From assembly GCA_018714805.1 (NCBI GenBank), contig DVMW01000032.1:1-45019 (forward strand): DNA of 45,019 nucleotides, written 5' to 3'. This document shows, piece after piece, positions 1-6,872 of the stretch; the first letter of the stretch is position 1; each line of letters opens with the position of its first letter. The translations under genes and the position numbers were made by a program. Origin of the DNA: Candidatus Fimenecus excrementigallinarum. GTDB taxonomy: Bacteria > Bacillota > Clostridia > Oscillospirales > Acutalibacteraceae. The notes under the pieces were generated by a model. The model saw nothing but the letters and a program-made list of their open reading frames with translations, ran no database searches and was not told the DNA's origin.

Positions 1-2
1 AC

Positions 3-158
3 AGAAGTATTTTGGATAGATTAACGTATCTGCAAACAGGTCATGCTCTTGTTTTTGGTACTGCAATTAATCTTCCAACTTTAACAAAATTTGAAGAAGC
101 TTCTCCAAATACCGATAGCTCGAATGCAAAAATTTCTGAGCATTGGTATGTTGATTGA
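3..158 (+). CDS. HerA-like ATPase, C-terminal fragment (partial at left edge)
   Basis: The frame is open from the left edge to a TGA at 156-158 and encodes 51 residues beginning RSILDRLTYLQTGHALVFG and ending HWYVD. The stretch with GHALVFGTAINLPTL resembles the C-terminal part of HerA/DUF87 hexameric DNA translocase ATPases, where a 'G.AL..G.A...P' segment closes the RecA-like core. The gene continues outside the window, so no Walker motifs can be seen. Its codons are AT-rich, unlike the GC-rich genes from 700 onward, which suggests transfer. HerA-type ATPases are frequent in bacterial defence islands, and the position next to a tRNA gene with a duplicated end fits an integrated element. A terminator follows at 195-229. 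The family call rests on a short C-terminal match and is moderate. Confidence 0.5.
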   Translation, partial: RSILDRLTYLQTGHALVFGTAINLPTLTKFEEASPNTDSSNAKISEHWYVD

Positions 159-194
159 CAGCAAAATTTTTTCAAAAAAATTAAATCTGAAATT

Positions 195-229
195 AAAAAA
201 GACTGCATTCTTTAATTGCAGTCTTTTTT
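195..229. terminator. Bidirectional intrinsic terminator
   Basis: An inverted repeat, AAAAAAGACTGCA (195-207) and TGCAGTCTTTTTT (217-229), surrounds a 9-nt loop. It has T-runs on both strands, so it can end the HerA-like gene on the plus strand and the tRNA-Ala transcript on the minus strand. Confidence 0.85.
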
Positions 230-233
230 AATA

Positions 234-309
234 TGGTGGAGACGGTCGGGATCGAACCGATGACCTCCACACTGCCAGTGTGGCGCTCTCCCAGCTGAGC
301 TACGCCCCC
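234..309 (-). tRNA. tRNA-Ala (anticodon GGC)
   Basis: Read on the minus strand, the 76-nt gene folds as a complete cloverleaf. The acceptor stem GGGGGCG pairs with CGTCTCC and includes the G3:U70 wobble that identifies alanine tRNAs. The anticodon loop is CTGGCAG, giving GGC, between the arms CCACA and TGTGG. The T loop is TTCGATC and the CCA end is encoded. Its first 25 nucleotides are repeated at 402-426 (see the repeat entry), so this intact copy sits about 117 bp downstream of a truncated one. A terminator follows at 195-229. Confidence 0.95.
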
Positions 310-427
310 ATATCTTCGCATACCGTTGATTTTATTGCGTTTCGGCATGCTTTTTATATTCAATTGTTCAATGCGTTTCGGGGTAGTTTACCTGTCGGCT
401 TGCTCTCCCAGCTGAGCTACGCCCCCA
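285..427. repeat. 26-bp direct repeat: duplicated 5' end of tRNA-Ala (possible att scar)
   Basis: The 26 bases at 285-310, covering tRNA-Ala nucleotides 1-25 plus one flanking base, recur exactly at 402-427 in the same orientation. Beyond the repeat the second copy loses all tRNA character: no anticodon stem or T arm follows in 311-401. The truncated copy lies directly downstream of the minus-strand promoter at 468-496, whereas the intact copy lies on the side of the AT-rich HerA fragment. The 91 bp between them hold two copies of GCGTTTCGG (near 334-342 and 373-381) and no gene that I can see. Integration within a tRNA gene or a partial tandem duplication would both explain this. Confidence 0.75.
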
Positions 428-467
428 AATATGTGACGGCGAATCTGTCCGCCGCGATTGCTTAGCT

Positions 468-496
468 ATTGTACCACAGGTTTTTGGGATGTGCAA
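468..496 (-). promoter_or_regulatory. Promoter for the tRNA-Ala locus
   Basis: On the minus strand, TTGCAC (496-491), a 17-bp spacer and TACAAT (473-468) form a sigma-A type promoter. It reads into the truncated tRNA-Ala copy and then the intact gene. Confidence 0.75.
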
Positions 497-636
497 GGCT
501 TTTTTTGAAAAAATTTTTGCCGGGCGGATTTGGGACAAAAGGGGCGGGGAATTGGGCATACCCACCAATTTTTACAAAGCGTTTTCGTGAAACCATCTAA
601 ATCTTTCGCGAAAGCGTAGGCACTTTCCCGATTTTG

Positions 637-645
637 TGGTATACT
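637..645 (+). promoter_or_regulatory. Extended -10 promoter of the alpha/beta hydrolase
   Basis: TGG followed by TATACT (640-645) forms an extended -10 element about 60 bp before the start at 707. No good -35 hexamer lies 17 bp upstream, consistent with the extended -10 class. Confidence 0.5.
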
Positions 646-706
646 GTGTCCGTATTCGAGAGATTTCGGCGGCTTTTGCGGCAGCCGCCCGAAGGGATGA
701 AACCGC

Positions 707-1690
707 ATGGAATTTTTAACGAACGAATTTACGTATCCGTCCGCCTCCGGGCTTTGCGACATTTTTGCCCAGAGCGCCGCGCCCGCCGACTTCGGCGCGG
801 TCAAGGGCGTGGTGCAGATTGCGCACGGCATGGCGGAATATTCCAACCGCTACGCGCAGTTTGCGCTGGAGCTTTGCCGCCGCGGCTACGCCGTGTATAT
901 CAACGACCACCTGGGGCACGGGCAGTCCGTTTCGAGCGAGGAGGAGCTCGGCTTTTTCGGTGAAAACGGCGCCGACAGCCTTGTAGAGGACATGAAGCAG
1001 CTCTCCGACATCGCGCGGCAGGAATATCCGAACGTACCGTTTTTCCTGTTCGGGCACAGCATGGGCTCCTTCCTTGCGCGCAAGTACGCCGCAAAATACG
1101 GACATATGCTCTCGGGCGCGGTGTTCTGCGGTACGAGCGGCGCCAATCCCGCGGTCGGACTCGGGATGCTGCTGGCCGACACCGTCATCAAAAGCGAGGG
1201 GCAGATGTGCCGTTCGAAGTTCCTCGATTCCGTGGCGTTCGGCACGTACAACCGCAAAACGGCGAAAAACACGCCGTTCGACTGGCTTTCCCGCGACGCG
1301 CGCGAGGTCGAAAAGTATATGCACGACAAGCTCTGCGGCTTCCGCTTCACGGCCAACGGCTTCAAAATGCTGTTCGGCCTTTTGAAGGAGGTTTCCGGCA
1401 AGGTCTGGTACAACACCGTCCCTTCCGCGCTGCCCATCCTGCTGATTGCCGGCGACAAGGACCCGGTCGGGGAGTACGGCAAGGGCGTAACGGAGGTTTA
1501 CAAAACGCTTCGCAAGACCGGTCACACCGGCGTGATGATGAAGCTGTACCCGGAGGCGCGGCACGAGCTTTTGAACGAGCTGGACCGCGGCGAGGTGACC
1601 AAAGACGTTATCGGCTGGCTGGACGCGCACCTGCCGGCCGACGAAGCCGCGCCCGCAAAAACGCCCGCCGCAGCGCCGGAGCCGGTATAA
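707..1690 (+). CDS. Alpha/beta hydrolase, monoacylglycerol lipase/lysophospholipase-like
   Basis: This 327-residue protein belongs to the serine hydrolase fold group called Hydrolase_4 (serine aminopeptidase S33/monoglyceride lipase-like). Visible hallmarks are the oxyanion-hole segment HGMAEYSNRY (residues 40-49), the nucleophile elbow GHSMGS with Ser118, an Asp in LIAGDKDP near residue 250, and the catalytic His in YPEARHELL near 285. The family cleaves acyl esters such as lysophospholipids or monoglycerides; the substrate here is unknown. There is no signal peptide, so it is probably cytoplasmic. The C-terminus carries a short Ala/Pro-rich tail. It starts at ATG 707, with a weak AAGGG about 11 bp upstream. 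It is monocistronic: its own promoter precedes it and a weak terminator follows at 1705. Confidence 0.85.
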   Translation: MEFLTNEFTYPSASGLCDIFAQSAAPADFGAVKGVVQIAHGMAEYSNRYAQFALELCRRGYAVYINDHLGHGQSVSSEEELGFFGENGADSLVEDMKQLSDIARQEYPNVPFFLFGHSMGSFLARKYAAKYGHMLSGAVFCGTSGANPAVGLGMLLADTVIKSEGQMCRSKFLDSVAFGTYNRKTAKNTPFDWLSRDAREVEKYMHDKLCGFRFTANGFKMLFGLLKEVSGKVWYNTVPSALPILLIAGDKDPVGEYGKGVTEVYKTLRKTGHTGVMMKLYPEARHELLNELDRGEVTKDVIGWLDAHLPADEAAPAKTPAAAPEPV

Positions 1691-1704
1691 GGGGTCGGCA
1701 TATT

Positions 1705-1729
1705 CCACAAAGCGGTGTGGGGATTTTTT
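1705..1729 (+). terminator. Weak intrinsic terminator after the hydrolase
   Basis: CCACA (1705-1709) and TGTGG (1716-1720) form a 5-bp stem with a 6-nt loop, followed by GGA and six T residues. The stem is short, so this call is tentative. Confidence 0.5.
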
Positions 1730-1778
1730 GGCGAGTTGTCTAACCCGCCGATATTCGCAAAAAGCGGCGGCGCGGCAC

Positions 1779-1807
1779 TTGATTTTCCGCGTCAAAAAAA
1801 GTAGAAT
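1779..1807 (+). promoter_or_regulatory. Promoter of the purine operon
   Basis: TTGATT (1779-1784), a 17-bp spacer and TAGAAT (1802-1807) lie 85 bp before purE. No other promoter of this quality is seen before purL, so the eight genes probably share it. Confidence 0.7.
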
Positions 1808-1816
1808 AGCAGTATC

Positions 1817-1876
1817 CAAACGCCGTGTGCATTTGCGCGCGGCAGAACAGAAACCGGGGGCCTTCTCCGGCGTTTG
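1817..1876 (+). promoter_or_regulatory. Structured 5' leader of the pur operon
   Basis: CAAACGCCG (1817-1825) is perfectly complementary to CGGCGTTTG (1868-1876), which ends just before the purE ribosome binding site GGGAG (about 1880). A local hairpin formed by CCGGGGG (1854-1860) and TCTCCGG (1864-1870), loop CCT, uses the CGG at 1868-1870 as well. The two pairings therefore exclude one another, as in a switch. I do not recognise a known riboswitch consensus (purine, ZTP, PRPP or tetrahydrofolate). Confidence 0.4.
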
Positions 1877-1891
1877 CAAGGGAGCGAACCT

Positions 1892-2383
1892 ATGAAAAAA
1901 GTGGCTGTGATTATGGGGTCGGACAGCGACCTGCCCATTGCCGAAAAGGCGGCCGAGCAGCTTCGCGCGCTCGGGATTCCCTTCACCGTGCGCGTGATGT
2001 CGGCGCACCGCACGCCGGACGAGGCGTGCGCATTTGCAAAAGCGGCGCAAGAGGCCGGCTACGGCGTGCTGATTTCCATTGCCGGCATGGCGGCGCATCT
2101 CGGCGGCGTTTTGGCCGCCAACACCACGCTGCCCGTTATCGGCGTACCCGGGAAATCCTCGTTTGAGGGGCTCGACGCGCTGCTTGCGACGGTGCAGATG
2201 CCGTCGGGCATCCCCGTGGCGACTGTCGCGGTGGGCGGGGCGAAGAACGCGGCGATTCTGGCGGCGGAAATGCTGGCGCTGTCGGACGCGGCGCTGGCGG
2301 AAAAGCTGCACGAAATGCGCCGGACCATGGCGGACGAGGTCCGCGCCAAGGATGCGCGGATTTGCGCCCAGTTTGAAAACTGA
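1892..2383 (+). CDS. purE: 5-(carboxyamino)imidazole ribonucleotide mutase / AIR carboxylase
   Basis: PurE adds the carboxylate in the sixth step of purine synthesis, giving CAIR. The 163-residue protein has the family core: [12 protein letters not shown] at the N-terminus, the SAHRTPD phosphate/substrate loop, and [12 protein letters not shown] before LPVIGVP. The usual length for the family is 160-170. The start at ATG 1892 is chosen over an in-frame TTG at 1874 because GGGAG lies 7-8 bp before it and the protein then begins MKKVAVIMG as in homologues. No purK lies in the window, so whether it uses N5-CAIR (class I) or AIR plus CO2 (class II) cannot be settled from neighbours. It is first in the operon, behind a structured leader. 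Confidence 0.95.
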   Translation: MKKVAVIMGSDSDLPIAEKAAEQLRALGIPFTVRVMSAHRTPDEACAFAKAAQEAGYGVLISIAGMAAHLGGVLAANTTLPVIGVPGKSSFEGLDALLATVQMPSGIPVATVAVGGAKNAAILAAEMLALSDAALAEKLHEMRRTMADEVRAKDARICAQFEN

Positions 2384-2417
2384 CAAAATTTGCAGACGAT
2401 AAAGGAGCGTTGTACCT

Positions 2418-3128
2418 ATGGAAAAACTGGAACAACTGTACGAAGGCAAGGCGAAGAAGGTCTTTAAGACCGACGACCCGGAGCTGCTGATTGTAGATTA
2501 TAAGGATGACGCCACCGCCTTCAACGGCGAGAAAAAGGGCACCATCATGGGCAAGGGCGTCGTCAACAACCGCATGACGAACCACGTGTTCGCAGAGCTC
2601 GAAAAGGTCGGGGTGCCCACGCACCTTGTCAAGGAGCTTTCCGACCGGGAAACGCTGGTCAAAAAGGTTTCCATCGTGCCGCTGGAGGTCATCGTGCGCA
2701 ACGTGGCGGCCGGCAGCTTCTCGAAGCGCATGGGCGTGCCCGAGGGGACGCAGCTTCTGTGCCCGATTCTCGAATTCAGCTATAAGAACGACGACCTCGG
2801 CGACCCGTTTATCAACGACGACTACGCGCTGGCGCTCGGCCTTGCGACGCAGGAGGACATTGACACCATCAAGACTTACACGAGAAAGGTCAACGAGTTT
2901 TTAAAGGGCTATTTCCTGCACGCCGGCATGAAGCTTATCGACTTCAAGATTGAGTTCGGCAAAACGGCGGACGGCACCATCATCCTGGCCGATGAGATTT
3001 CGCCCGACACCTGCCGGCTGTGGGACGTTGAAACCAACGAGAAGCTTGACAAGGACCGCTTCCGCCGTGATATGGGCAACGTGGAGGAAGCGTACAACGA
3101 AGTCTTCCGGCGCTTAGGGCTCGCCTGA
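2418..3128 (+). CDS. purC: SAICAR synthetase
   Basis: PurC joins CAIR with aspartate using ATP to form SAICAR. The 236-residue protein has the expected length and motifs: [10 protein letters not shown] at residues 7-16, [14 protein letters not shown] for nucleotide binding, the [15 protein letters not shown] signature near residue 92, and the second signature [14 protein letters not shown] near 191. The start at ATG 2418 has AAAGGAG at 2401-2407. It lies 34 bp after purE in the same operon. A hairpin in the 109-bp gap before purM may lower expression of downstream genes. Confidence 0.97.
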   Translation: MEKLEQLYEGKAKKVFKTDDPELLIVDYKDDATAFNGEKKGTIMGKGVVNNRMTNHVFAELEKVGVPTHLVKELSDRETLVKKVSIVPLEVIVRNVAAGSFSKRMGVPEGTQLLCPILEFSYKNDDLGDPFINDDYALALGLATQEDIDTIKTYTRKVNEFLKGYFLHAGMKLIDFKIEFGKTADGTIILADEISPDTCRLWDVETNEKLDKDRFRRDMGNVEEAYNEVFRRLGLA

Positions 3129-3146
3129 CCGGAAGCCATTGCAGAC

Positions 3147-3180
3147 AAAGCTCCGCATCCTTTGGATTCACGGGGCTTTT
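3147..3180 (+). terminator. Internal terminator-like hairpin between purC and purM
   Basis: AAAGCTCCG (3147-3155) pairs with CGGGGCTTT (3171-3179) around an inner ATCC-TTT-GGAT hairpin. Four T residues end the structure, with more pyrimidine after it. The T-run is short, so partial termination or mRNA processing is more likely than a full stop, because purM has no promoter of its own that I can find. Confidence 0.45.
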
Positions 3181-3237
3181 CCGCTTTTATTGCGAAACCA
3201 TTTTGAAGAACGCGAAACACGCGGGAGGCGAACGACC

Positions 3238-4275
3238 ATGAGCAAGAGTTTTTCGGAAAGCTACAAGGCGGCCGGCGTTGACATCACCGCCGGGTACAAG
3301 GCTGTGGAGCTGATGAAGCAGCACATCGCGCGCACCGTAACGCCGGGCGCGGCGTCGGACATCGGCGGCTTCGGCGGCCTGTTTGTGCCGGACTTTGCCG
3401 GTATGCGCGAGCCGGTGCTCGTCAGCGGGACCGACGGCGTCGGGACGAAGCTGAAGATTGCCATGCTGCTGGACAAGCACGACACGATTGGCATCGACTG
3501 CGTCGCCATGTGCGTCAACGACGTCATTTGCTGCGGCGCGCAGCCGCTGTTTTTCCTGGATTACATCGCCTGCGGCAAAAACGACCCGGAAAAGATTGCC
3601 GCGATAGTCTCCGGCGTGGCGGAGGGCTGCGTGCAGGCGGGCGCCGCGCTCATCGGCGGCGAGACCGCCGAGCACCCGGGCATGATGCCCGAGGACGACT
3701 ACGACCTGGCGGGCTTTACCGTGGGCCTTGTCGACCGCAGCTGTATGTTTGACAGCAAGACGGTCCGCGCGGGCGACGCGGTGCTTGCGCTGCCGTCGTC
3801 GGGCGTCCATTCCAACGGCTTTTCGCTGGTGCGCAAGGTCTTTGACGTGGAAAACGCGGATTTGACGGTGTATTCGGACGAGCTGGGCGAAACCATCGGC
3901 GAATGCCTGCTGACCCCGACGCGCATTTACGTCAAGCCGCTGCTGGCGCTTGCAAAGGCCGTTTCCGTAAAGGCGGTTTCGCACATTACGGGCGGCGGCT
4001 TTTATGAAAACATCCCGCGCTCGCTGCCGAAGGGCCTGAGCGCCTCAGTCGACCGCAAGGCGCTTCGCATCCCGCCCATTTTCGAGCTGCTGCAAAAGAC
4101 CGGCGGCATTCCCGAACGCGATATGTTCAACACCTACAACATGGGCGTCGGCATGAGCGTGGTCGTCGCCGCCGAGCAGGCGGACGAAGCGCTGCGCGTG
4201 CTGCGCGACAACGGCGAGGCCGCTTACGCGATAGGTGAAATCGTGGAAAGCGAAGAGGGCGTGATTATCCGATGA
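3238..4275 (+). CDS. purM: Phosphoribosylformylglycinamidine cyclo-ligase (AIR synthetase)
   Basis: PurM closes the imidazole ring: FGAM plus ATP gives AIR. The 345-residue protein shows the PurM/PurL superfamily fold markers: SGTDGVGTKLKIA (ATP and substrate loop, about residues 62-74), IGIDCVAMCVNDVICCGAQPL as the conserved helix and loop, and GGETAEHPGMM near residue 140. The start at ATG 3238 has GGGAGG 10 bp upstream and gives the normal N-terminus MSKSFSESYKAAGVDI. A longer open frame reaches back to 3139, but those extra 33 residues match nothing in the family. The stop overlaps the purN start (ATGA, 4272-4275), implying translational coupling. Confidence 0.96.
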   Translation: MSKSFSESYKAAGVDITAGYKAVELMKQHIARTVTPGAASDIGGFGGLFVPDFAGMREPVLVSGTDGVGTKLKIAMLLDKHDTIGIDCVAMCVNDVICCGAQPLFFLDYIACGKNDPEKIAAIVSGVAEGCVQAGAALIGGETAEHPGMMPEDDYDLAGFTVGLVDRSCMFDSKTVRAGDAVLALPSSGVHSNGFSLVRKVFDVENADLTVYSDELGETIGECLLTPTRIYVKPLLALAKAVSVKAVSHITGGGFYENIPRSLPKGLSASVDRKALRIPPIFELLQKTGGIPERDMFNTYNMGVGMSVVVAAEQADEALRVLRDNGEAAYAIGEIVESEEGVIIR

Positions 4276-4907
4276 GCAGAAAGAACATCGTGGTGCTTGT
4301 CTCCGGCGGGGGGACGAACCTGCAGGCGCTTATCGACGCGGAGCGCCGCGGCGACATCCCGAACGGGCGCATCACCTGCGTGATTTCGTCCAGGTCCGAC
4401 GCGTACGCGCTCGAGCGCGCAAGGCAAAACGGCATCGCGACGCGCGTGCTGGAGCGCAAGCGGTATCCGGACATCGCCGCGTATTCCGCCGCGATGGTCG
4501 AGGCGCTCCAAGCGGAGCGGGCGGACCTTGTGGTATACGCCGGCTTCATGACGATTTTGGACGAGCAGGTTGTGCGCGCGTTCCCGAACTGCATGATGAA
4601 CGTCCACCCGGCGCTTATTCCGTCGTTTTGCGGGAAAGGCTACTACGGGCTGCGCGTGCATGAAGCGGTGTTGGAGCGCGGCGTCAAGCTGACGGGCGCG
4701 ACGGTGCATTTTGTTACGGAGGTCTGCGACGGCGGGCCGATTATTCTGCAAAGCGCCGTGCCGGTTCAAGACGGCGACACGCCGGAAATTTTGCAGCGCC
4801 GCGTTATGGAGCAGTGCGAATGGAAGCTGCTGCCGAAGGCCGTTGCGCTGTTTTGCGACGGCAAAATTCAGGTAAAAAACGGTCGGACCTACATACAAGA
4901 GGGCTGA
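4272..4907 (+). CDS. purN: Phosphoribosylglycinamide formyltransferase
   Basis: PurN transfers a formyl group from 10-formyltetrahydrofolate to GAR, the third step of the pathway. The 211-residue protein has the N-terminal phosphate-binding loop VSGGGTNLQAL (10-20) and the catalytic triad: Asn110 and His112 in NVHPALIPSF, and Asp153 in VCDGGPII. It starts inside the purM stop codon (ATGA overlap), so translation is probably coupled. Length is normal. The presence of PurN means formylation of GAR is folate-dependent here; no purT is seen. Confidence 0.96.
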   Translation: MSRKNIVVLVSGGGTNLQALIDAERRGDIPNGRITCVISSRSDAYALERARQNGIATRVLERKRYPDIAAYSAAMVEALQAERADLVVYAGFMTILDEQVVRAFPNCMMNVHPALIPSFCGKGYYGLRVHEAVLERGVKLTGATVHFVTEVCDGGPIILQSAVPVQDGDTPEILQRRVMEQCEWKLLPKAVALFCDGKIQVKNGRTYIQEG

Positions 4908-4943
4908 CCTGTGGAATGGAACAGGATGCAGGAGGTAATGCAT

Positions 4944-5657
4944 ATGAAAACGTTGGATTTGACGGCTTTGCTGCGGGAAAACGCATACCCGGGGCGCGGG
5001 ATTGTGCTGGGCGTGAGCCCCGACGGGCGGCACGCCGTGATTGCCTATTTTATCTTGGGGCGCAGCGTCAATTCCCGCAACCGCGTGTTTGAAGCGACGG
5101 CGGACGGCATCCGCACGAAGGCGTTCGACGAGTCGAAGCTTACCGACCCGCACCTGATTATCTATTCGCCCGTGCGCGTGCTCGGCAACAAGACCATCGT
5201 CACAAACGGCGACCAGACCGATACCATATACGAGCTGATGGACAAGCAGCAGACCTTTGAGCAGGCGCTGCGCACGCGCGAGTATGAGGACGACGCGCCG
5301 AATTACACGCCGCGCATTTCCGGCATTGTGCATCTGGAGGAGGGGCGCTGCAACTACGCGCTGTCCATCCTCAAGTCGGCGGACGGCAATCCCGACAGCG
5401 TCCGCCGCTTCACGTTCAGCTACACCCGGCCGCTTGCCGGCGAAGGCCATTTCCTGCACACCTATATGGGCGACGGGAACCCGCTGCCCTCATTCGAAGG
5501 CGAGCCGGAAAAAATCGCGACGGCAAACGACATCGACGACTTCACAGACGCGGTGTGGGACGCGCTCAACGCGGACAACAAGGTTTCGCTGTTTGTGCGC
5601 TACATTGACCTTGCCAGCGGCAAGGCCGAGGACCGCATTGTCAATAAGAACCAGTAA
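4944..5657 (+). CDS. purO: IMP cyclohydrolase, PurO-like family
   Basis: The 237-residue protein matches the archaeal-type IMP cyclohydrolase family (IMP_cyclohyd, PurO-like), which closes the second purine ring: FAICAR gives IMP. Recognisable stretches are YPGRGIVLGVSPDGRHAV near the N-terminus, YFILGRSVNSRNRVF, and a C-terminal half with NYTPRISGIVH. It sits between purN and a stand-alone AICAR transformylase, the gene for the preceding step, which supports the call. It replaces the cyclohydrolase domain of bifunctional PurH. The start is taken as ATG 4944, 8 bp after GGAGG at 4931-4935; ATG 4938 and GTG 4911 are poorer. The symbol follows the family and is not proven by activity. Confidence 0.85.
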   Translation: MKTLDLTALLRENAYPGRGIVLGVSPDGRHAVIAYFILGRSVNSRNRVFEATADGIRTKAFDESKLTDPHLIIYSPVRVLGNKTIVTNGDQTDTIYELMDKQQTFEQALRTREYEDDAPNYTPRISGIVHLEEGRCNYALSILKSADGNPDSVRRFTFSYTRPLAGEGHFLHTYMGDGNPLPSFEGEPEKIATANDIDDFTDAVWDALNADNKVSLFVRYIDLASGKAEDRIVNKNQ

Positions 5658-5669
5658 GGAGCGAACGGT

Positions 5670-6845
5670 ATGACGGAACTCGAACTCAAATACGGCTGCA
5701 ACCCGAACCAGAAGCCTTCCAAAATATTCATGCAGGGCGGCGCGCAGCTGCCCATCACGGTCTTAAACGGCAAGCCCGGCTACATCAATTTCCTGGACGC
5801 TTTCAACAGCTGGCAGCTCGTGCGCGAGCTCAAAGCGGCGCTGGGTCTTCCGGCGGCGGCGTCCTTTAAGCACGTCAGCCCCGCCGGGGCGGCGGTCGGC
5901 CTGCCGCTTTCCGACACGCTCAAGAAAATTTACTGGGTCGACGACCTCGAGCTTTCCCCGCTTGCTGCGGCCTATGCGCGTGCCCGCGGGGCGGACCGGA
6001 TGTCGTCGTTCGGCGACTGGATTGCGCTGTCCGACATCTGCGACGTCCCCACGGCGACGCTTATCAAGCGCGAGGTGTCCGACGGCATTATCGCGCCCGG
6101 CTACGAGCCAGAGGCACTGGAGATTCTCAAATCGAAGAAAAAGGGCAGCTACAACGTCGTGCAGATTGACCCGGATTACGTCCCCGCGCCCGTGGAGCAC
6201 AAGGACGTGTTCGGCGTGACGTTTGAGCAGGGCCGCAACGATTTGAAAATCGACGAGCGCTCGCTGGCAAACATCGTAACCGAGAAAAAGGATTTGCCGC
6301 CCGACGCGAAGCGCGACCTTATCATTGCGCTCATCGCGCTGAAATATACGCAGTCCAACTCCGTCTGCTATGCGAAGGACGGCCAGACCATCGGCGTCGG
6401 CGCCGGGCAGCAGTCGCGCATCCATTGCACGCGCCTGGCGGGCAACAAGGCGGACGTTTGGCACCTGCGTCAGCACCCGAAGGTGCTCGCGCTCGATTTC
6501 CTCGACGACGTTTCCCGCCCGAACCGCGACAACGCCATCGACGTATACATTTCCGACGAATACGAGGACGTTATCGGCGCGGACGTGTGGCAAAAGACCT
6601 TCAAGACCCGCCCCGAGCCGCTGACCGCCGCAGAGAAAAAAGCGTGGCTTGCGCAGTTTGCGGACGTCTCCCTGGGCTCCGACGCGTTTTTCCCGTTCGA
6701 CGACAACATCGAGCGCGCGCGCCGCAGCGGCGTTTCCTACATCGTGCAGCCCGGCGGCTCGATTCGCGACGATATTGTGATTGACGCCTGCAACCGGCAC
6801 GGGCTTGTCATGGCGTTTACGGGCATCCGCCTGTTCCACCACTAA
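5670..6845 (+). CDS. purH: Stand-alone AICAR formyltransferase (PurH transformylase domain only)
   Basis: This 391-residue protein corresponds only to the C-terminal AICAR transformylase domain of PurH; the N-terminal MGS-like cyclohydrolase domain of about 200 residues is missing. It transfers a formyl group from 10-formyltetrahydrofolate to AICAR. The catalytic Lys-His pair is in [12 protein letters not shown] (Lys67, His68), followed by [36 protein letters not shown] and [14 protein letters not shown], ending with [12 protein letters not shown], which is typical of the PurH C-terminus. It starts 12 bp after the IMP cyclohydrolase gene with GGAG before ATG 5670. The missing activity is supplied by that neighbour, so this is a natural split rather than a truncation. 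Confidence 0.93.
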   Translation: MTELELKYGCNPNQKPSKIFMQGGAQLPITVLNGKPGYINFLDAFNSWQLVRELKAALGLPAAASFKHVSPAGAAVGLPLSDTLKKIYWVDDLELSPLAAAYARARGADRMSSFGDWIALSDICDVPTATLIKREVSDGIIAPGYEPEALEILKSKKKGSYNVVQIDPDYVPAPVEHKDVFGVTFEQGRNDLKIDERSLANIVTEKKDLPPDAKRDLIIALIALKYTQSNSVCYAKDGQTIGVGAGQQSRIHCTRLAGNKADVWHLRQHPKVLALDFLDDVSRPNRDNAIDVYISDEYEDVIGADVWQKTFKTRPEPLTAAEKKAWLAQFADVSLGSDAFFPFDDNIERARRSGVSYIVQPGGSIRDDIVIDACNRHGLVMAFTGIRLFHH

Positions 6846-6872
6846 GCCGCAGGGGAAAACGAGGGTACGCAT

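Noticed and set aside
280-465. Small plus-strand open frame over the tRNA-Ala repeat
   Set aside because: It translates the antisense of the tRNA and its duplicate; the repeated peptide is a result of the DNA repeat.
1808-1891. ZTP (pfl) or purine riboswitch before purE
   Set aside because: An ACCGGGGG-like stretch recalled the pfl motif, but the conserved 3' CTGGGC element and the 5' junction are missing, and no purine-aptamer loops are seen. Kept only as an unclassified leader.
716-2449. Long minus-strand open frame of 577 codons
   Set aside because: It lies antisense to the hydrolase and purE genes. Such frames are a by-product of GC-rich codon use, and its translation is Arg/His-rich with no family features.
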